From Myxococcus guangdongensis (lineage in GTDB: Bacteria; Myxococcota; Myxococcia; Myxococcales; Myxococcaceae), in NCBI RefSeq assembly GCF_024198255.1, contig NZ_JAJVKW010000004.1, forward strand, positions 434,001-498,000: 64,000 bases of DNA, written 5' to 3'. Positions 1 to 11,841 of this stretch are shown piece after piece. The notes under the pieces are model-generated. The model searched no databases. It was given only the letters and a program-made list of their open reading frames with translations, and was not told the DNA's origin. The position numbers and the translations under genes are program-made. The first letter of the stretch is position 1, and every line of letters starts with the position of its first letter.

Positions 1-816
1 ATGAGCACGACTTCAAAGAAGAAGCCTGCGACGAACAAACCCCACCCCTTCCTGGTGTTTCTCTTGGAAAGCGGGCGCCAGTGGCAGAACAAGTTTGCTG
101 ACACGGCTCGTCAAACCGGAAGCCGTCCTGGTCAGAAGGTGGAGGTGGAACTCTCGCTTGTAGAGTTCTACCAATCTGAAGTCTTCCGCTACGCGACGCG
201 CCTTGCGGATCTTCCCGAGCAACTCCGCGTCATCGCCAACTTCATGGTTCACCGCCCTAAGGGCCGGGCATTGAAGAGGCTGAGGATTCGCAGGGCGGAA
301 TACGTCGCCTACCATTACAGAAACTTCGTTGTTCTACTTCAGACGGCAACGGACATCGCTATACGGCTGACAGGCGTGACTCTGGCTCTTGGGCTGCGTC
401 CGCAAGAGATGAATGAGAAAACGGTCGTCGGGAATGAATGGACAAACCGCTTTCGCTTGAAGGCTCCGTTAGAACGGCTTCAGAAGGTGGCCTCACCTCT
501 CAAGCGGATCCGTAATGAATGGATTCATGCCGGGGTCACTCCTCTCATTGAGCCCACCGATACGATCGCTCTCATCGAGAGTGCCCAGCATCTGAGCGGG
601 GAGGAGATTTGGCTGGCCGAGTGGGAGATTGACGCGTATTTTGATAAGGCTTGCGATGATCTCGTCAAACAGATCGCAGAACACGCGACGGCTCTTCACG
701 AAGCTGTTGACGTGCTACTGACCGCCCTCCAAACTCCCTATAAATACTGGTCCTCCCGTCTGGAGCATGACTGGCGGATCACTGCAGAGGGCACTTCAGC
801 GAAAGAAAAAGCATAA
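1..816 (+). CDS. HEPN-like domain protein, uncharacterised
   Basis: A 271-residue soluble protein, mostly helical in appearance, with a Lys-rich N-terminus and no signal peptide. Residues 171-176 read RNEWIH, an R-x4-H motif of the kind that forms the catalytic pair of HEPN ribonucleases and also occurs in inactive HEPN proteins. The motif lies in the second half, after two long helical stretches, which fits an HEPN four-helix bundle (Cthe_2314-like type is possible). The ATG is the first base of the window, so an upstream start cannot be excluded. Base composition is clearly less GC-rich than the core genes further right, and a transposase remnant follows directly, so this is probably an acquired accessory gene. 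No nucleotidyltransferase partner is visible. The HEPN call rests on one motif and helical character; substrate unknown. Confidence 0.5.
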   Translation: MSTTSKKKPATNKPHPFLVFLLESGRQWQNKFADTARQTGSRPGQKVEVELSLVEFYQSEVFRYATRLADLPEQLRVIANFMVHRPKGRALKRLRIRRAEYVAYHYRNFVVLLQTATDIAIRLTGVTLALGLRPQEMNEKTVVGNEWTNRFRLKAPLERLQKVASPLKRIRNEWIHAGVTPLIEPTDTIALIESAQHLSGEEIWLAEWEIDAYFDKACDDLVKQIAEHATALHEAVDVLLTALQTPYKYWSSRLEHDWRITAEGTSAKEKA

Positions 817-868
817 GAAAGAGGGAGCCCTTTGAAGGCAAAGACTGGAGCGGAGCTGTTCCAGCAAA

Positions 869-1156
869 TTGGATACGCGGTGCCCCTTCGAGTTCGTCGA
901 GGACGCTCGCAGTTGGGTGGAGCGCTTCGTGAGCTGGTACAACACCGAGCGTCGGCACTCGGCCACCTGCTTCGTCATGCCTGCCGACAGGCACTTCGGC
1001 CGCGAGACGGCTCTGCTGGCTCGACGCCACCAAGTGTACCAGTGGGCCCCTGCCCGTCACCCCGTGCGCTGGATCTACGGCATACGCAACTGGACTCCGG
1101 CGCGCCCGTCAGTGTCGGTCCCTCTCCGAACCTCATCCTGGCAGTGCAGCAGATGA
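869..1156 (+). pseudogene. IS3-family transposase OrfB remnant, C-terminal part only
   Basis: This frame encodes about 95 residues matching the end of the rve integrase domain of IS3-type transposases: WVERFVSWYNTERRHSA, then a PADRHFGRE segment and RNWTP near the end. The N-terminal half, with the first two acidic residues of the DDE triad, is absent; the frame opens at a TTG inside the domain with no upstream transposase sequence. The tail after RNWTP has lost similarity to the family. It is therefore a dead relic. The rest of 817-1431 holds no gene I can support; inverted repeats and target duplications were not found. Confidence 0.75.
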
Positions 1157-1431
1157 GGCGCAGGGGCTGCTCCTCTCTCTCTCGACAACTACCTTTGACG
1201 CTCACCGTCTAGGTCGAAATGGCTTGCGCGAAAGGTGTAGACATTCGGCCATCCCGCAATCGGGGCGGGGCTTCCTTTTGGGCAGCGAGGCGGCAGGTTC
1301 TCTGAAGAGGCTTGGGCGTCCATCTCTTCAATGGGGGCAAAATCGAGGAGCATTCTCCAGCATAGCAATTGCCAAAACTTGCAGTGCAAATCCACATCCA
1401 GCCCCAATCTCTCAGCCCGCCAATCAATTCA

Positions 1432-2769
1432 ATGGAATTTGCTCTCGCCATTAGTCTTTTGGGGACGTCAATCCCGCTCACTGTTGCTCTTTTTAATGTT
1501 ATCTACCAAACAAAAGCTCTAAAGGAAACGCAGCTCTACGAGGCTCTGAAGCGCTCGGGAGACAAGGATAGCCCATTGATCCGGGCGAGCGCATCTGCAC
1601 TCATTGCAACAATCGGAAACTCTTCAGGTCCTCTGTTGTTTTCAAAGCCGCATCGGTCCACCGCAATCAATCATCTATCCACCAGCCTCCAGATAGAAGC
1701 AAATCCGACGGTCCTAGTTGCACTGCAGGACGGACTGCACAAGCTTGCAAAGAAATCCCCAGGCCTCGTCGCCAAAAGCATTGCAACGGCAAACGTCCGC
1801 ATCCATCGTGCGCTCGCCCACGCAATCACAACAAGCCAGCAAGTCGCGCGGCCACAGTCCGCTGAGGAACCGCATCCGACAGAAGTTTCTTCCCTCGGCT
1901 ATAATCAAGATACCATCGCATACTTACTCGAACTTTGGGGGAAGGAGGCTAAAAGGCGGCCACATCTCCCGCCGCATCATTATGAACCAGGTGCCCTGCC
2001 TCCCATCGCAACTCTCGTCAGCCAGTTAAGGTCGTCAACAGTCGCACTGTCACTCGCCCTCCACCATTCTCCAAGCTTCAAAAAGACAGAACACTCACTC
2101 TGCTATGTTTTCATGGCAAACGAGGAGTTGTCGGACATCGAAATCAAGAACACCATCATGCATGGGGCCTGCTTCGACAGTTCCATCCTGCTGCGCACAG
2201 AAATCACCTACACCGACATGGCAAACTCAAGGCTTCGAAGAATAGAAGCCCAGTCTTGCCAGTTTGATGGCAGCAACTTGTCCGGCTCAGATATGCGCGA
2301 AGCGATTTTTACCAAGTCTTCATTTGAAAAATCCAATCTCGCAAAATGCAATCTCGAAGATGCGAATTTCGAGCAGGTTAATCTTTTGGGATCTAACCTT
2401 TCCGGTGCAAACGTTCGCAATGCACGATTGTGGAGTTCGACTATTGGGAGTGCCGCCGATCTTACTGGTGTCAACTGGTGGCTTGCGAATTTTTATGGTC
2501 CAGCGCCAGCCCAAGAAGTCAACGAAGAACTCATTGCTTCGCTGGCACAGAAACATCCACCGCCGCCCGACCCGCAGAGCTGGCACCCTTCAGTCCGCGC
2601 AGTATTGAAGCCGAGCCTCAGTGCCAACTCCAGCCTCAGTGCCAACTCCAGCCTCAGTGCCAACTCCAGCCTCAGTGCCAACTCCAGCCTCAGTGCCAAC
2701 TCCAGCCTCGGCACAGGTTTGAATGATTCCGCCAAGCGAAAGCGAAATAAGTCTAAGCAAAATAGATGA
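1432..2769 (+). CDS. membrane-anchored pentapeptide-repeat protein
   Basis: A 445-residue protein from the ATG at 1432. A TTG-initiated frame opens at 1369, but the ATG puts a hydrophobic stretch (MEFALAISLLGTSIPLTVAL) at the very N-terminus, as expected for a membrane anchor. A helical region of about 200 residues follows. Roughly residues 235-365 then contain irregular A(D/N)LxX-type pentapeptides such as SNLSGSDMREA, SNLAKCNLEDANF and SNLSGANVRNARLW, which would form a right-handed quadrilateral helix. The C-terminus has five perfect SLSANS hexapeptides and ends in a basic tail (KRKRNKSK). GC content is visibly lower than in the genes after 3100. Neighbours are an IS relic and unrelated genes. 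The architecture resembles membrane pentapeptide proteins of unknown role; no function can be assigned. Confidence 0.65.
   Translation: MEFALAISLLGTSIPLTVALFNVIYQTKALKETQLYEALKRSGDKDSPLIRASASALIATIGNSSGPLLFSKPHRSTAINHLSTSLQIEANPTVLVALQDGLHKLAKKSPGLVAKSIATANVRIHRALAHAITTSQQVARPQSAEEPHPTEVSSLGYNQDTIAYLLELWGKEAKRRPHLPPHHYEPGALPPIATLVSQLRSSTVALSLALHHSPSFKKTEHSLCYVFMANEELSDIEIKNTIMHGACFDSSILLRTEITYTDMANSRLRRIEAQSCQFDGSNLSGSDMREAIFTKSSFEKSNLAKCNLEDANFEQVNLLGSNLSGANVRNARLWSSTIGSAADLTGVNWWLANFYGPAPAQEVNEELIASLAQKHPPPPDPQSWHPSVRAVLKPSLSANSSLSANSSLSANSSLSANSSLSANSSLGTGLNDSAKRKRNKSKQNR
2614..2703 (+). repeat. 18-bp tandem repeat, five copies, in frame
   Basis: Five back-to-back copies of AGCCTCAGTGCCAACTCC, followed by the first seven bases of a sixth copy. 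Because the unit is a multiple of three, it adds SLSANS hexapeptides to the C-terminus of the pentapeptide-repeat protein without shifting frame. The copies are identical, which suggests recent slippage and probable length variation between strains. Confidence 0.95.
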
Positions 2770-3100
2770 CTGCCGAAACACATTCGGGCGGAACGAGACT
2801 GATGGGTCAAGAGCAAATCTGATCTAGGCTGTACCAATGGGGCTGTGCCCTGTGCGAACGATCAAATTCTATCGTGTAGCCGTCCGGCGAGCGACGTGGT
2901 GGGTGTCATTGTAGAGGTTGCAGTCGTGGCGGACCCTGGCTGGAACGTCGAAGCCACTGGAGACTCAGGAGAGGTTCCAGGTCGCCGAGATGTTCGAGGC
3001 ACGCGGCCTGCCGCATCAAGAACGCGTAAGTGCTCGCCGTGTCCGAAAGGAGCGCGCGTTGCTTGTTGCGAGGTGAACAGGGACTGGGTCAACTCAGGCC
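2770..3100. other. intergenic stretch, 331 bases, with an unidentified frame fragment
   Basis: No complete gene is supported here. One open stretch without a start codon, about 2942-3076 on the plus strand, encodes a protein-like segment (LETQERFQVAEMFEARG and further Arg-rich residues) ending at a TGA at 3074. It may be the tail of a decayed gene, but I do not recognise the family. No terminator or promoter stands out. Confidence 0.4.
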
Positions 3101-3778
3101 ATGCCCACCCGCCGCATCTTCCTGAAGGCCGCCGTTCCGGCGATGCTGTCCATCCTGTTGCCTGCCTTGCCCACTCAGGCGCGCGGTCCCTCCGTGGTGG
3201 AGGAGAAGGGCAAGATCGTGCTCGTGGAGGCCAACGGGAAGAGGCGCTCGCTGACCTCCTCGGGGCAGGACTCCCAGCCGAGCCTCTCTCCGGATGGCAG
3301 GGCCGTCGTCTTTGTCCGCAATGCCTCCGGCAAGAAGGTGGAGTCGGCTACGGGCGAAGTCGAGGCCAATGAGGTCTGGTGGGTGGACACCTCGGGCGGC
3401 AAGCCCAGGCGGCTCGTCGCCTCCACCGCGAGCGATGATCCGAAGGCGTCTCTCGGAGCGCTCGAGGCGCCTCAGTTCTCTCCGGATGGCAAGACGGTCT
3501 TCTTGCTGAGCGCGGCCTGGGTGACCTCGGGCGCCGTACACAAGGTGGACGTGGCCACGGGCAAGGAGCAGTTCGTCTCGCCAGGCAATACCCTGGAGGT
3601 CATCCCCCGCGGAGAGCACCATGGCAAGCTGATCGTCCAACTGCACAAGTACTTCCTGGGGGGCGGCAGCTACGACTGGTTTTGGCTGCTGGAGCCCGAT
3701 GGGAAGCCAGTCGGCCCCATCGGCGACGACGTGAGCCGCTTCCGAGAGCTGTACTTCCCAGAGCCAGCCTCGCCCTGA
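3101..3778 (+). CDS. exported beta-propeller-like (TolB/PD40-type) protein
   Basis: A 225-residue protein with an N-terminal export signal. MPTRRIFLKAAVPAMLSIL has a basic/hydrophobic start resembling a degenerate Tat signal (RRIFLK), with cleavage expected after TQA near residue 27. Two PD40-like motifs follow, QPSLSPDGRAVVFV and APQFSPDGKTVFLL, each a WD40-like blade strand as in the TolB C-terminal propeller. Only three or four blades fit in this length, so it is either a partial propeller or works as a multimer. Such proteins are periplasmic and non-catalytic. It stands alone, and the next plus-strand gene starts 137 bases later. Molecular partner unknown. Confidence 0.65.
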   Translation: MPTRRIFLKAAVPAMLSILLPALPTQARGPSVVEEKGKIVLVEANGKRRSLTSSGQDSQPSLSPDGRAVVFVRNASGKKVESATGEVEANEVWWVDTSGGKPRRLVASTASDDPKASLGALEAPQFSPDGKTVFLLSAAWVTSGAVHKVDVATGKEQFVSPGNTLEVIPRGEHHGKLIVQLHKYFLGGGSYDWFWLLEPDGKPVGPIGDDVSRFRELYFPEPASP

Positions 3779-3915
3779 TGACCGCTCCCGTTCCACGCCG
3801 TTACGGCCAACGGCTGAATGGCGAAGAGCAGGGGACTCGGCCCCGTACTCCAACCGACGCTCCCCCAAGCTTCACCTTGCCACGGGCCCCACGGGCGGAC
3901 GATTCTCCGCGTCCC

Positions 3916-4953
3916 ATGAGCGTGCTCGACAAGGTGCTGTCATTGCGGCCGGGCAACACGGTGGCCCGGGTGGGCGCGAGCTCGCGCGTGCCGCTGCTCA
4001 ACCCGCGTGAGCCGCTGCGCGCCCTCGACCGCCTCCCGGTCGCCCTGGCCTGTCTCCCCGTCCAGTCGAAGGCCGCGCTGCCGGGTCTGCTCCGCGCCGC
4101 GCGCTCGGAGGACGCGGTCCTCGGCCTCGCCTGTCCGCACCCCACCGCCGACCGTGGCGCCGCCGAGCGCTTCATCGCGGCCGTGCACGAGGCCGCCGCC
4201 GAGGCCGAGCACGCGCGCCCCCTGTTCCTCCAGGCCGGTCCCATCCGCGTCACCGGCTCCGACGAGGACTCCCTCGCCCCCCTGCGCGAGGGCCTCTTCC
4301 GCGTCGTCGACGCGGGCTTCACCCTGGTCTCCCTCGACCTGTCCCGCCTGGACTCCTACGCCGCCGTGGAGGCCGTGAACGGCCTCGTCGGCCCCGTGAC
4401 GGAGCGGGAGCTCGCCCTCGAACTCAGCGCCCCCGTGCCCGCGTCCGGTGGGCTCATCGACGCCTACCGCACGCTCCTCGAGGGCCTGTCCCAGTGGAAG
4501 GTCCCCCTCCGCTTCGTCCGCGTCTCCGAACGTGACCTCGGCGGCGCTGAACCCGACGTGGGCACCCTGCGCTCCATCGTCGACCTGGCCACGGACTACA
4601 ACGCCTCCGTCTGCGTCGGCGACGTGCGCGAGGGCTTCCCCCGCATGCTCCCCACCTACGTCGCCGCGGGCGCGAAGAAGGTCGACTGCGTGGGCCCCTT
4701 CGAGCGGCTCGCCCTGACCTCCTGGCCCTCCGAGGTCCGCGAGAGCCTCGAGTCCAAGTCTGCCGCGTCAGGTCTCCCCGCCGGAGACCTCCTGAGCGTC
4801 ATCGAGGACAGCCTCCCACCCCTCGACCCCCAGGCCCGCGAGCGGCTCGAAGCCCTCTCCTTCGCCGAAGCCGCCGAGGTCCTCGCCGCCCTGGGCGCCG
4901 CGGGCACGGGCCACTCCGTGATGCGCTTCCTCGCGCAGAACCAGGGCGAGTAG
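3916..4953 (+). CDS. uncharacterised protein, possible TIM-barrel (aldolase-like) fold
   Basis: A 345-residue cytosolic protein from the ATG at 3916; the frame is open upstream to 3682, but that part overlaps the end of the previous gene and has no protein character. The sequence alternates strands and helices in a barrel-like rhythm (FLQAGPIRVT, TLVSLDLSRLD, ELALELSAPVPASGG, VPLRFVRVSE, ASVCVGDVREG, AAGAKKVDCVGPFERL), reminiscent of the non-catalytic GatZ/KbaZ-type tagatose-bisphosphate aldolase subunits. No metal-ligand or Schiff-base signature is clear, so I do not assign a reaction. It ends 26 bases before rsmD on the same strand, so it may be cotranscribed with rsmD and coaD. Confidence 0.5.
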   Translation: MSVLDKVLSLRPGNTVARVGASSRVPLLNPREPLRALDRLPVALACLPVQSKAALPGLLRAARSEDAVLGLACPHPTADRGAAERFIAAVHEAAAEAEHARPLFLQAGPIRVTGSDEDSLAPLREGLFRVVDAGFTLVSLDLSRLDSYAAVEAVNGLVGPVTERELALELSAPVPASGGLIDAYRTLLEGLSQWKVPLRFVRVSERDLGGAEPDVGTLRSIVDLATDYNASVCVGDVREGFPRMLPTYVAAGAKKVDCVGPFERLALTSWPSEVRESLESKSAASGLPAGDLLSVIEDSLPPLDPQARERLEALSFAEAAEVLAALGAAGTGHSVMRFLAQNQGE

Positions 4954-4979
4954 CCCCGGCGCGGTGTAGAAGGCCCCCC

Positions 4980-5537
4980 ATGCGAATCGTCTCAGGCTCC
5001 GCGAAGGGCAGGGCGCTGGCCGGCCCCAAGCCCACGTCGCAGCACATCCGCCCCACGGCGGACCGCGTGCGGGAGACCCTCTTCAACATCCTCGGCCAGT
5101 TCCTCGACGGCCAGCGCGTCCTCGATCTCTACGCCGGCACCGGCGCCCTGGGCCTGGAGGCCCTGTCCCGCGGCGCGGGCGCCCTGGTCCTCGTCGACCA
5201 GGACCGCGAGGCCCAGGCCCTGTGCAAGCAGAACACCCAGGCGCTCGGCTTCTCGGCCCAGGTGGAGCTGCTCTCCCAGCCCGTGGTGCGGGGGCTGGAC
5301 ACCCTGGGTCGTCGGGGAGACCGCTTCGAGCTCATCTTCGCGGACCCGCCCTACGCGGCGCGCGTGGTGGAGACGGTGCTGGAGGCCGTCACGGCGGCGG
5401 GGGTGCTCGCGCCCGGCGGGATGCTCGTCGTGGAACACGACAAGCGCGAGGAGGCCCCCGAGTCGCACGCCGGGCTCACCCGGGAGGACCAGCGCCGCTT
5501 CGGGGACACCGTGGTCAGCTTCTACCGGGCGCCGTGA
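4980..5537 (+). CDS. rsmD: 16S rRNA (guanine(966)-N(2))-methyltransferase RsmD
   Basis: A 185-residue SAM-dependent methyltransferase of normal RsmD length. The N-terminus has the family hallmark MRIVSGSAKGRAL, then RPTADRVRETLFNIL. Motif I for SAM binding is VLDLYAGTGALGLEALSRGA, with the acidic residue LVDQD after it. The catalytic N-methyltransferase motif is DPPY at about residue 121 (FADPPYA). It methylates G966 in helix 31 of 16S rRNA during 30S assembly. coaD follows 45 bases downstream, the conserved rsmD-coaD pairing of many bacteria, which supports the call and suggests one transcript. Confidence 0.95.
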   Translation: MRIVSGSAKGRALAGPKPTSQHIRPTADRVRETLFNILGQFLDGQRVLDLYAGTGALGLEALSRGAGALVLVDQDREAQALCKQNTQALGFSAQVELLSQPVVRGLDTLGRRGDRFELIFADPPYAARVVETVLEAVTAAGVLAPGGMLVVEHDKREEAPESHAGLTREDQRRFGDTVVSFYRAP

Positions 5538-5582
5538 GCATTGCTTGACCGGCCCTCGGCCCCGTCCGAGACTCCCCGTCTC

Positions 5583-6065
5583 ATGCCTGTCGCCATCTAC
5601 CCAGGTTCGTTCGATCCGCTCACCAACGGGCACCTGAGCCTCATCCAGCGCAGCCTGAAGATGTTCGACAAAGTCATCGTCGCCATCGCGGTGAACCCCA
5701 AGAAGACCCCCCTGTTCACCGAGGACGAGCGCCGCGACCTCATCCGCGACGCTGTCAAGGACGAGCGCGTGGAGGTGGACGCCTTCCACGGTCTGCTGGT
5801 CGACTACGTCAAGCGCCGCGGGGTGAACGTCATCGTCCGCGGGCTGCGCGCGGTGTCGGACTTCGAATACGAGTTCCAGCTCGCGAACATGAACCGCAAG
5901 CTGGCGCCCACCGTGGAGACCGTCTTCATGATGACGGGTGAGGACTACTTCTACATCTCCTCCCAGCTCGTGCGTGAAGTCGCCTCGTTCGGAGGGGACG
6001 TCACGGGGCTCGTCCCACCCAATGTTCACGCGGGGCTGCAGGCGAAATTCGCGCGGAAGACGTAG
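5583..6065 (+). CDS. coaD: phosphopantetheine adenylyltransferase
   Basis: A 160-residue protein, the standard CoaD size. The ATG at 5583 is chosen over the in-frame upstream start at 5541 because it gives the canonical N-terminus [18 protein letters not shown]. The TNGH version of the nucleotidyltransferase (T/H)xGH motif lies at about residues 14-17. [14 protein letters not shown] and the C-terminal [17 protein letters not shown] segment, with the ISS-x3-R signature, are both present. It transfers AMP from ATP to 4'-phosphopantetheine, giving dephospho-CoA, the penultimate step of CoA synthesis. It follows rsmD closely on the same strand. Confidence 0.97.
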   Translation: MPVAIYPGSFDPLTNGHLSLIQRSLKMFDKVIVAIAVNPKKTPLFTEDERRDLIRDAVKDERVEVDAFHGLLVDYVKRRGVNVIVRGLRAVSDFEYEFQLANMNRKLAPTVETVFMMTGEDYFYISSQLVREVASFGGDVTGLVPPNVHAGLQAKFARKT

Positions 6066-6116
6066 TGGCCTGACAGCACTTGTCGGGCCGGCCCTGGCGC
6101 GCTACGCATCCGGGCC

Positions 6117-7307
6117 ATGAAACTCGCCCGCCGGCTCCAGGCCATCAAGCCCTCCCCGACGCTCGCTCTCAACTCCCGCGCCAAGGCGCTCGCGGCCCAA
6201 GGCGTGGACGTCGTGGTCCTGGCGGCGGGCGAGCCCGACTTCGACACGCCCGACTACGTCAAGCAGGCCGCGGTCGACGCGCTCAACGCGGGCTTCACCA
6301 AGTACACCGCCACCGCGGGCATCCCCGAGCTGCGCGAGGCCATCTGCAACAAGCTGGAGCGCGACAACGGGCTGCGCTTCACCCCCGAGCAGGTGCTCGT
6401 CACCTCCGGCGGCAAGCAGGCGCTCTACAACTTCTGCCAGGCGGTGCTCGACGAGGGTGACGAGGTCATCATCTTCGCCCCGTACTGGGTCAGCTACCCG
6501 GACATGGTGCGGCTGGCCGGCGCGACGCCCGTCATCGTCAACACGCGCGAGGAGGACGGCTTCGCGCCGGACCCGGACGCCATCCGCCGCGTGCTCACCC
6601 CGCGCACGCGCGCCATCATCATCAACAGCCCCGGCAACCCCACCGGCGCCGTGTACTCGCGCGCCGCGCTGGAGGGCATCGCCGACGCCGTGCGCGGCCA
6701 CGACTGCCTCATCGTCACCGACGACATCTACGAGAAGCTCCTCTACACCGGCGAGCGGCTGGGCATCAGCGACGTGGCCCCGGACCTGGTGCCCCGGCTC
6801 GTCGTCGTCAACGGCATGAGCAAGGCGTACTCCATGACGGGCTGGCGCCTGGGCTACGCGGCGGGGCCCCGGCCCGTGCTGTCCGCGATGCAGCTGGTGC
6901 AGGACCAGTCCACGTCCAACGCCTCGTCCATCGGCCAGAAGGCGGCGCTGGCGGCGCTCAAGGGGCCGCCGGACACAATCACCACCATGGTGAAGGAGTA
7001 CAAGGAGCGCCGGGACTCCTTCGTGGGCGGACTCAACGCGCTCGATGGCGTGCGCTGCCGGATGCCTGAGGGCGCCTTCTACGCGCTGGCGGACGTGCGT
7101 GGCCTCTACGGGCGGCCCTACAAGGGGAAGGCCGTGGCGGGCTCGGTGCAGCTCTCCGAAATCCTGCTGGACGACTTCCGTGTCGCCGCGGTGCCGGGAG
7201 ATCCGTTCGGCGCCGAGGGCTACATCCGCATGAGCTTCGCGACCTCGCGCCAGGTGCTCGGCAAGGGGCTGGAGCGGCTGGGCGAGCTGGTCCAGGCGCT
7301 GCGCTGA
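6117..7307 (+). CDS. aspB: class I/II pyridoxal-phosphate aminotransferase, aspartate aminotransferase type
   Basis: A 396-residue fold-type I PLP enzyme of the 1-beta aspartate aminotransferase group. Visible features in order: AAGEPDFDTP near residue 40, YTATAGIPELREAI for the substrate loop, TSGGKQALYN binding the cofactor phosphate, SPGNPTGAVYS, TDDIYEKLLY and the Schiff-base lysine K236 in NGMSKAYSMTGWRLGYAAG. The C-terminal RMSFATS segment supplies the carboxylate-binding arginine. It would interconvert aspartate and oxaloacetate with a 2-oxo acid partner; some relatives also use prephenate, so the exact substrate is not certain. It stands 51 bases after coaD and converges on a minus-strand gene, with a hairpin between them. 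Confidence 0.88.
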   Translation: MKLARRLQAIKPSPTLALNSRAKALAAQGVDVVVLAAGEPDFDTPDYVKQAAVDALNAGFTKYTATAGIPELREAICNKLERDNGLRFTPEQVLVTSGGKQALYNFCQAVLDEGDEVIIFAPYWVSYPDMVRLAGATPVIVNTREEDGFAPDPDAIRRVLTPRTRAIIINSPGNPTGAVYSRAALEGIADAVRGHDCLIVTDDIYEKLLYTGERLGISDVAPDLVPRLVVVNGMSKAYSMTGWRLGYAAGPRPVLSAMQLVQDQSTSNASSIGQKAALAALKGPPDTITTMVKEYKERRDSFVGGLNALDGVRCRMPEGAFYALADVRGLYGRPYKGKAVAGSVQLSEILLDDFRVAAVPGDPFGAEGYIRMSFATSRQVLGKGLERLGELVQALR

Positions 7308-7319
7308 CGTCCCTCGACG

Positions 7320-7353
7320 GCTCCGGTGTCGCCCTTGAGCGCGACGCCGGAGC
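7320..7353. terminator. hairpin between convergent genes, probable bidirectional terminator
   Basis: Arms at 7320-7332 and 7341-7353 pair over 13 positions, all Watson-Crick except one G-T wobble, around an 8-base loop. The hairpin lies 12 bases after the aminotransferase stop and 12 bases before the stop of the opposing gene. No T-run follows on either strand, so it may act by Rho-assisted or hairpin-only termination, or as an end-protecting stem. Confidence 0.6.
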
Positions 7354-7365
7354 GAAGAGGACACC

Positions 7366-8130
7366 TCAGTCCGTGTAGGCGAAGGCGCGATGCTCCTCGC
7401 CATACGGGCGGTAGACGAGCACCGCGGCGCGGCCGGAGAGGTTTCCCACGGCCACCCAGATGTCCTTCGCGTTACGCAGGTCCAGGCCGAGCCGGGCGGG
7501 GGCCTTGCCGTACTTCTTCTCCATCGCCTCGAGCGGGAGCACCTCCACGTCGTAGAGCGTGATGAGGTCCGTGCGCTTCAGTCGCAGCTGCTTCACCCAC
7601 GCGGCGACGAGCTCCTCGGGCGTGGCGTAGCGCTTGTCCTCGAGCTGGAACGGGTAGAACAGCTCGTTGGCGGTGCTGCGCACATCGCCGGTGAGCAGGA
7701 ACTGGAAGAGCACGCGGGCGCTCGTCTGGATGTCGCGCCGCTTGAGCTCCTCCGGGGACGACGGCGGCGCGGGCTCCGAGGTGTCCAGCCCCGCCGGCAG
7801 GTTCATGGGCATGATCGGCGCAGGCGCCGCGGCCGTCGTGGGCGCCGCGGTGGGCTTCTGTGCGGGCGCTGGGGCGACGGGCTCGGCGCGCCTGGGCGGC
7901 GGAGGCTTCACCTCGGCGGCGGGCTTCTCCGGGGCGGCGGCGGGGGCCTCGGCGGGCTTGGGGACGGGGGCGGGGGGCGGCTCGGCCTTCACGGGGGCCG
8001 GGGCGGCGGGGGCCTGGGCGGCGGGCTCCTGGGGGGCGGGGGGCGCGGCGGCGGGCTCGGGCGTCTCCTGCGCCAGGGCGAGCGCGGGCGACGTGAGGGA
8101 GAGGATGAGGGCCAGGGACCAGCGACGCAT
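7366..8130 (-). CDS. exported Pro/Ala-rich protein of unknown function
   Basis: A 254-residue protein. The start at 8130 gives a clear Sec signal peptide ([20 protein letters not shown], cleavage about residue 20). Residues 21 to about 105 are a low-complexity Pro/Ala/Lys linker, as in proteins that span the periplasm or peptidoglycan. A folded C-terminal domain of about 140 residues follows ([25 protein letters not shown], then [20 protein letters not shown] and [15 protein letters not shown]), which I do not recognise. The frame is also open for 2.5 kb upstream through the antisense of carB; that part is an artefact of GC-rich codon bias. It is divergent from carB, with 153 bases between them. 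Confidence 0.6.
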   Translation of the reverse strand: MRRWSLALILSLTSPALALAQETPEPAAAPPAPQEPAAQAPAAPAPVKAEPPPAPVPKPAEAPAAAPEKPAAEVKPPPPRRAEPVAPAPAQKPTAAPTTAAAPAPIMPMNLPAGLDTSEPAPPSSPEELKRRDIQTSARVLFQFLLTGDVRSTANELFYPFQLEDKRYATPEELVAAWVKQLRLKRTDLITLYDVEVLPLEAMEKKYGKAPARLGLDLRNAKDIWVAVGNLSGRAAVLVYRPYGEEHRAFAYTD

Positions 8131-8283
8131 GCGACCTCCGAGAAGGGGTGGAGCGTAGCAGAGCGGGGCGCCTTGGCGCGTGCCGGGTGTGGACCCGGCG
8201 CACCGGGCGTCCGGGCGGTCGGCAGGCCACGGCCACATAACATCCGTGCATGCCGGGGCAGAGGTTGGTATGGGGGCGCCCCG

Positions 8284-11538
<3,255 letters not shown>

Positions 11539-11841
11539 GATTCAGAGCAGTCCGTCTTGAGGTCAATCGCGGCCCCGTTCCCTGTCTTGGGAGCGGGGCC
11601 GTGGTGTTTTCGGGGGCTGAGTCCCGGCGAAACGCAACTGCGTCCTGCCTGTCCATGCTGCGGGCAAGTCTGTCTGGGCGCTCCTCTTGTGAGTCCTTGC
11701 ATCGGGCCCATGGCACGGAAGACGCAGTGACTGCCAGTGAACCGCCTTGCCGCAGGCGCCTCGGGTTGGTCGTGGTACGGCACGCCGAGCGTGGCTTGTG
11801 TCAATGCGTGCTCAAGTCTCGAAGAGAGGAGTGGGGGGCAC
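11539..11841. other. intergenic stretch after carB
   Basis: Apart from the terminator at 11570-11610, I see no supported gene, repeat or clear promoter in these 303 bases. Composition drops in GC here relative to carB, marking the left edge of the accessory island that runs to about 16300. Confidence 0.5.
11570..11610 (+). terminator. intrinsic terminator after carB
   Basis: CGGCCCCG at 11570-11577 pairs with CGGGGCCG at 11594-11601, and the intervening TTCCC/GGGAG extends the stem to about 13 pairs around a 6-base loop. TGGTGTTTT follows directly. It sits 31 bases after the carB stop and before the accessory island. Confidence 0.8.
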
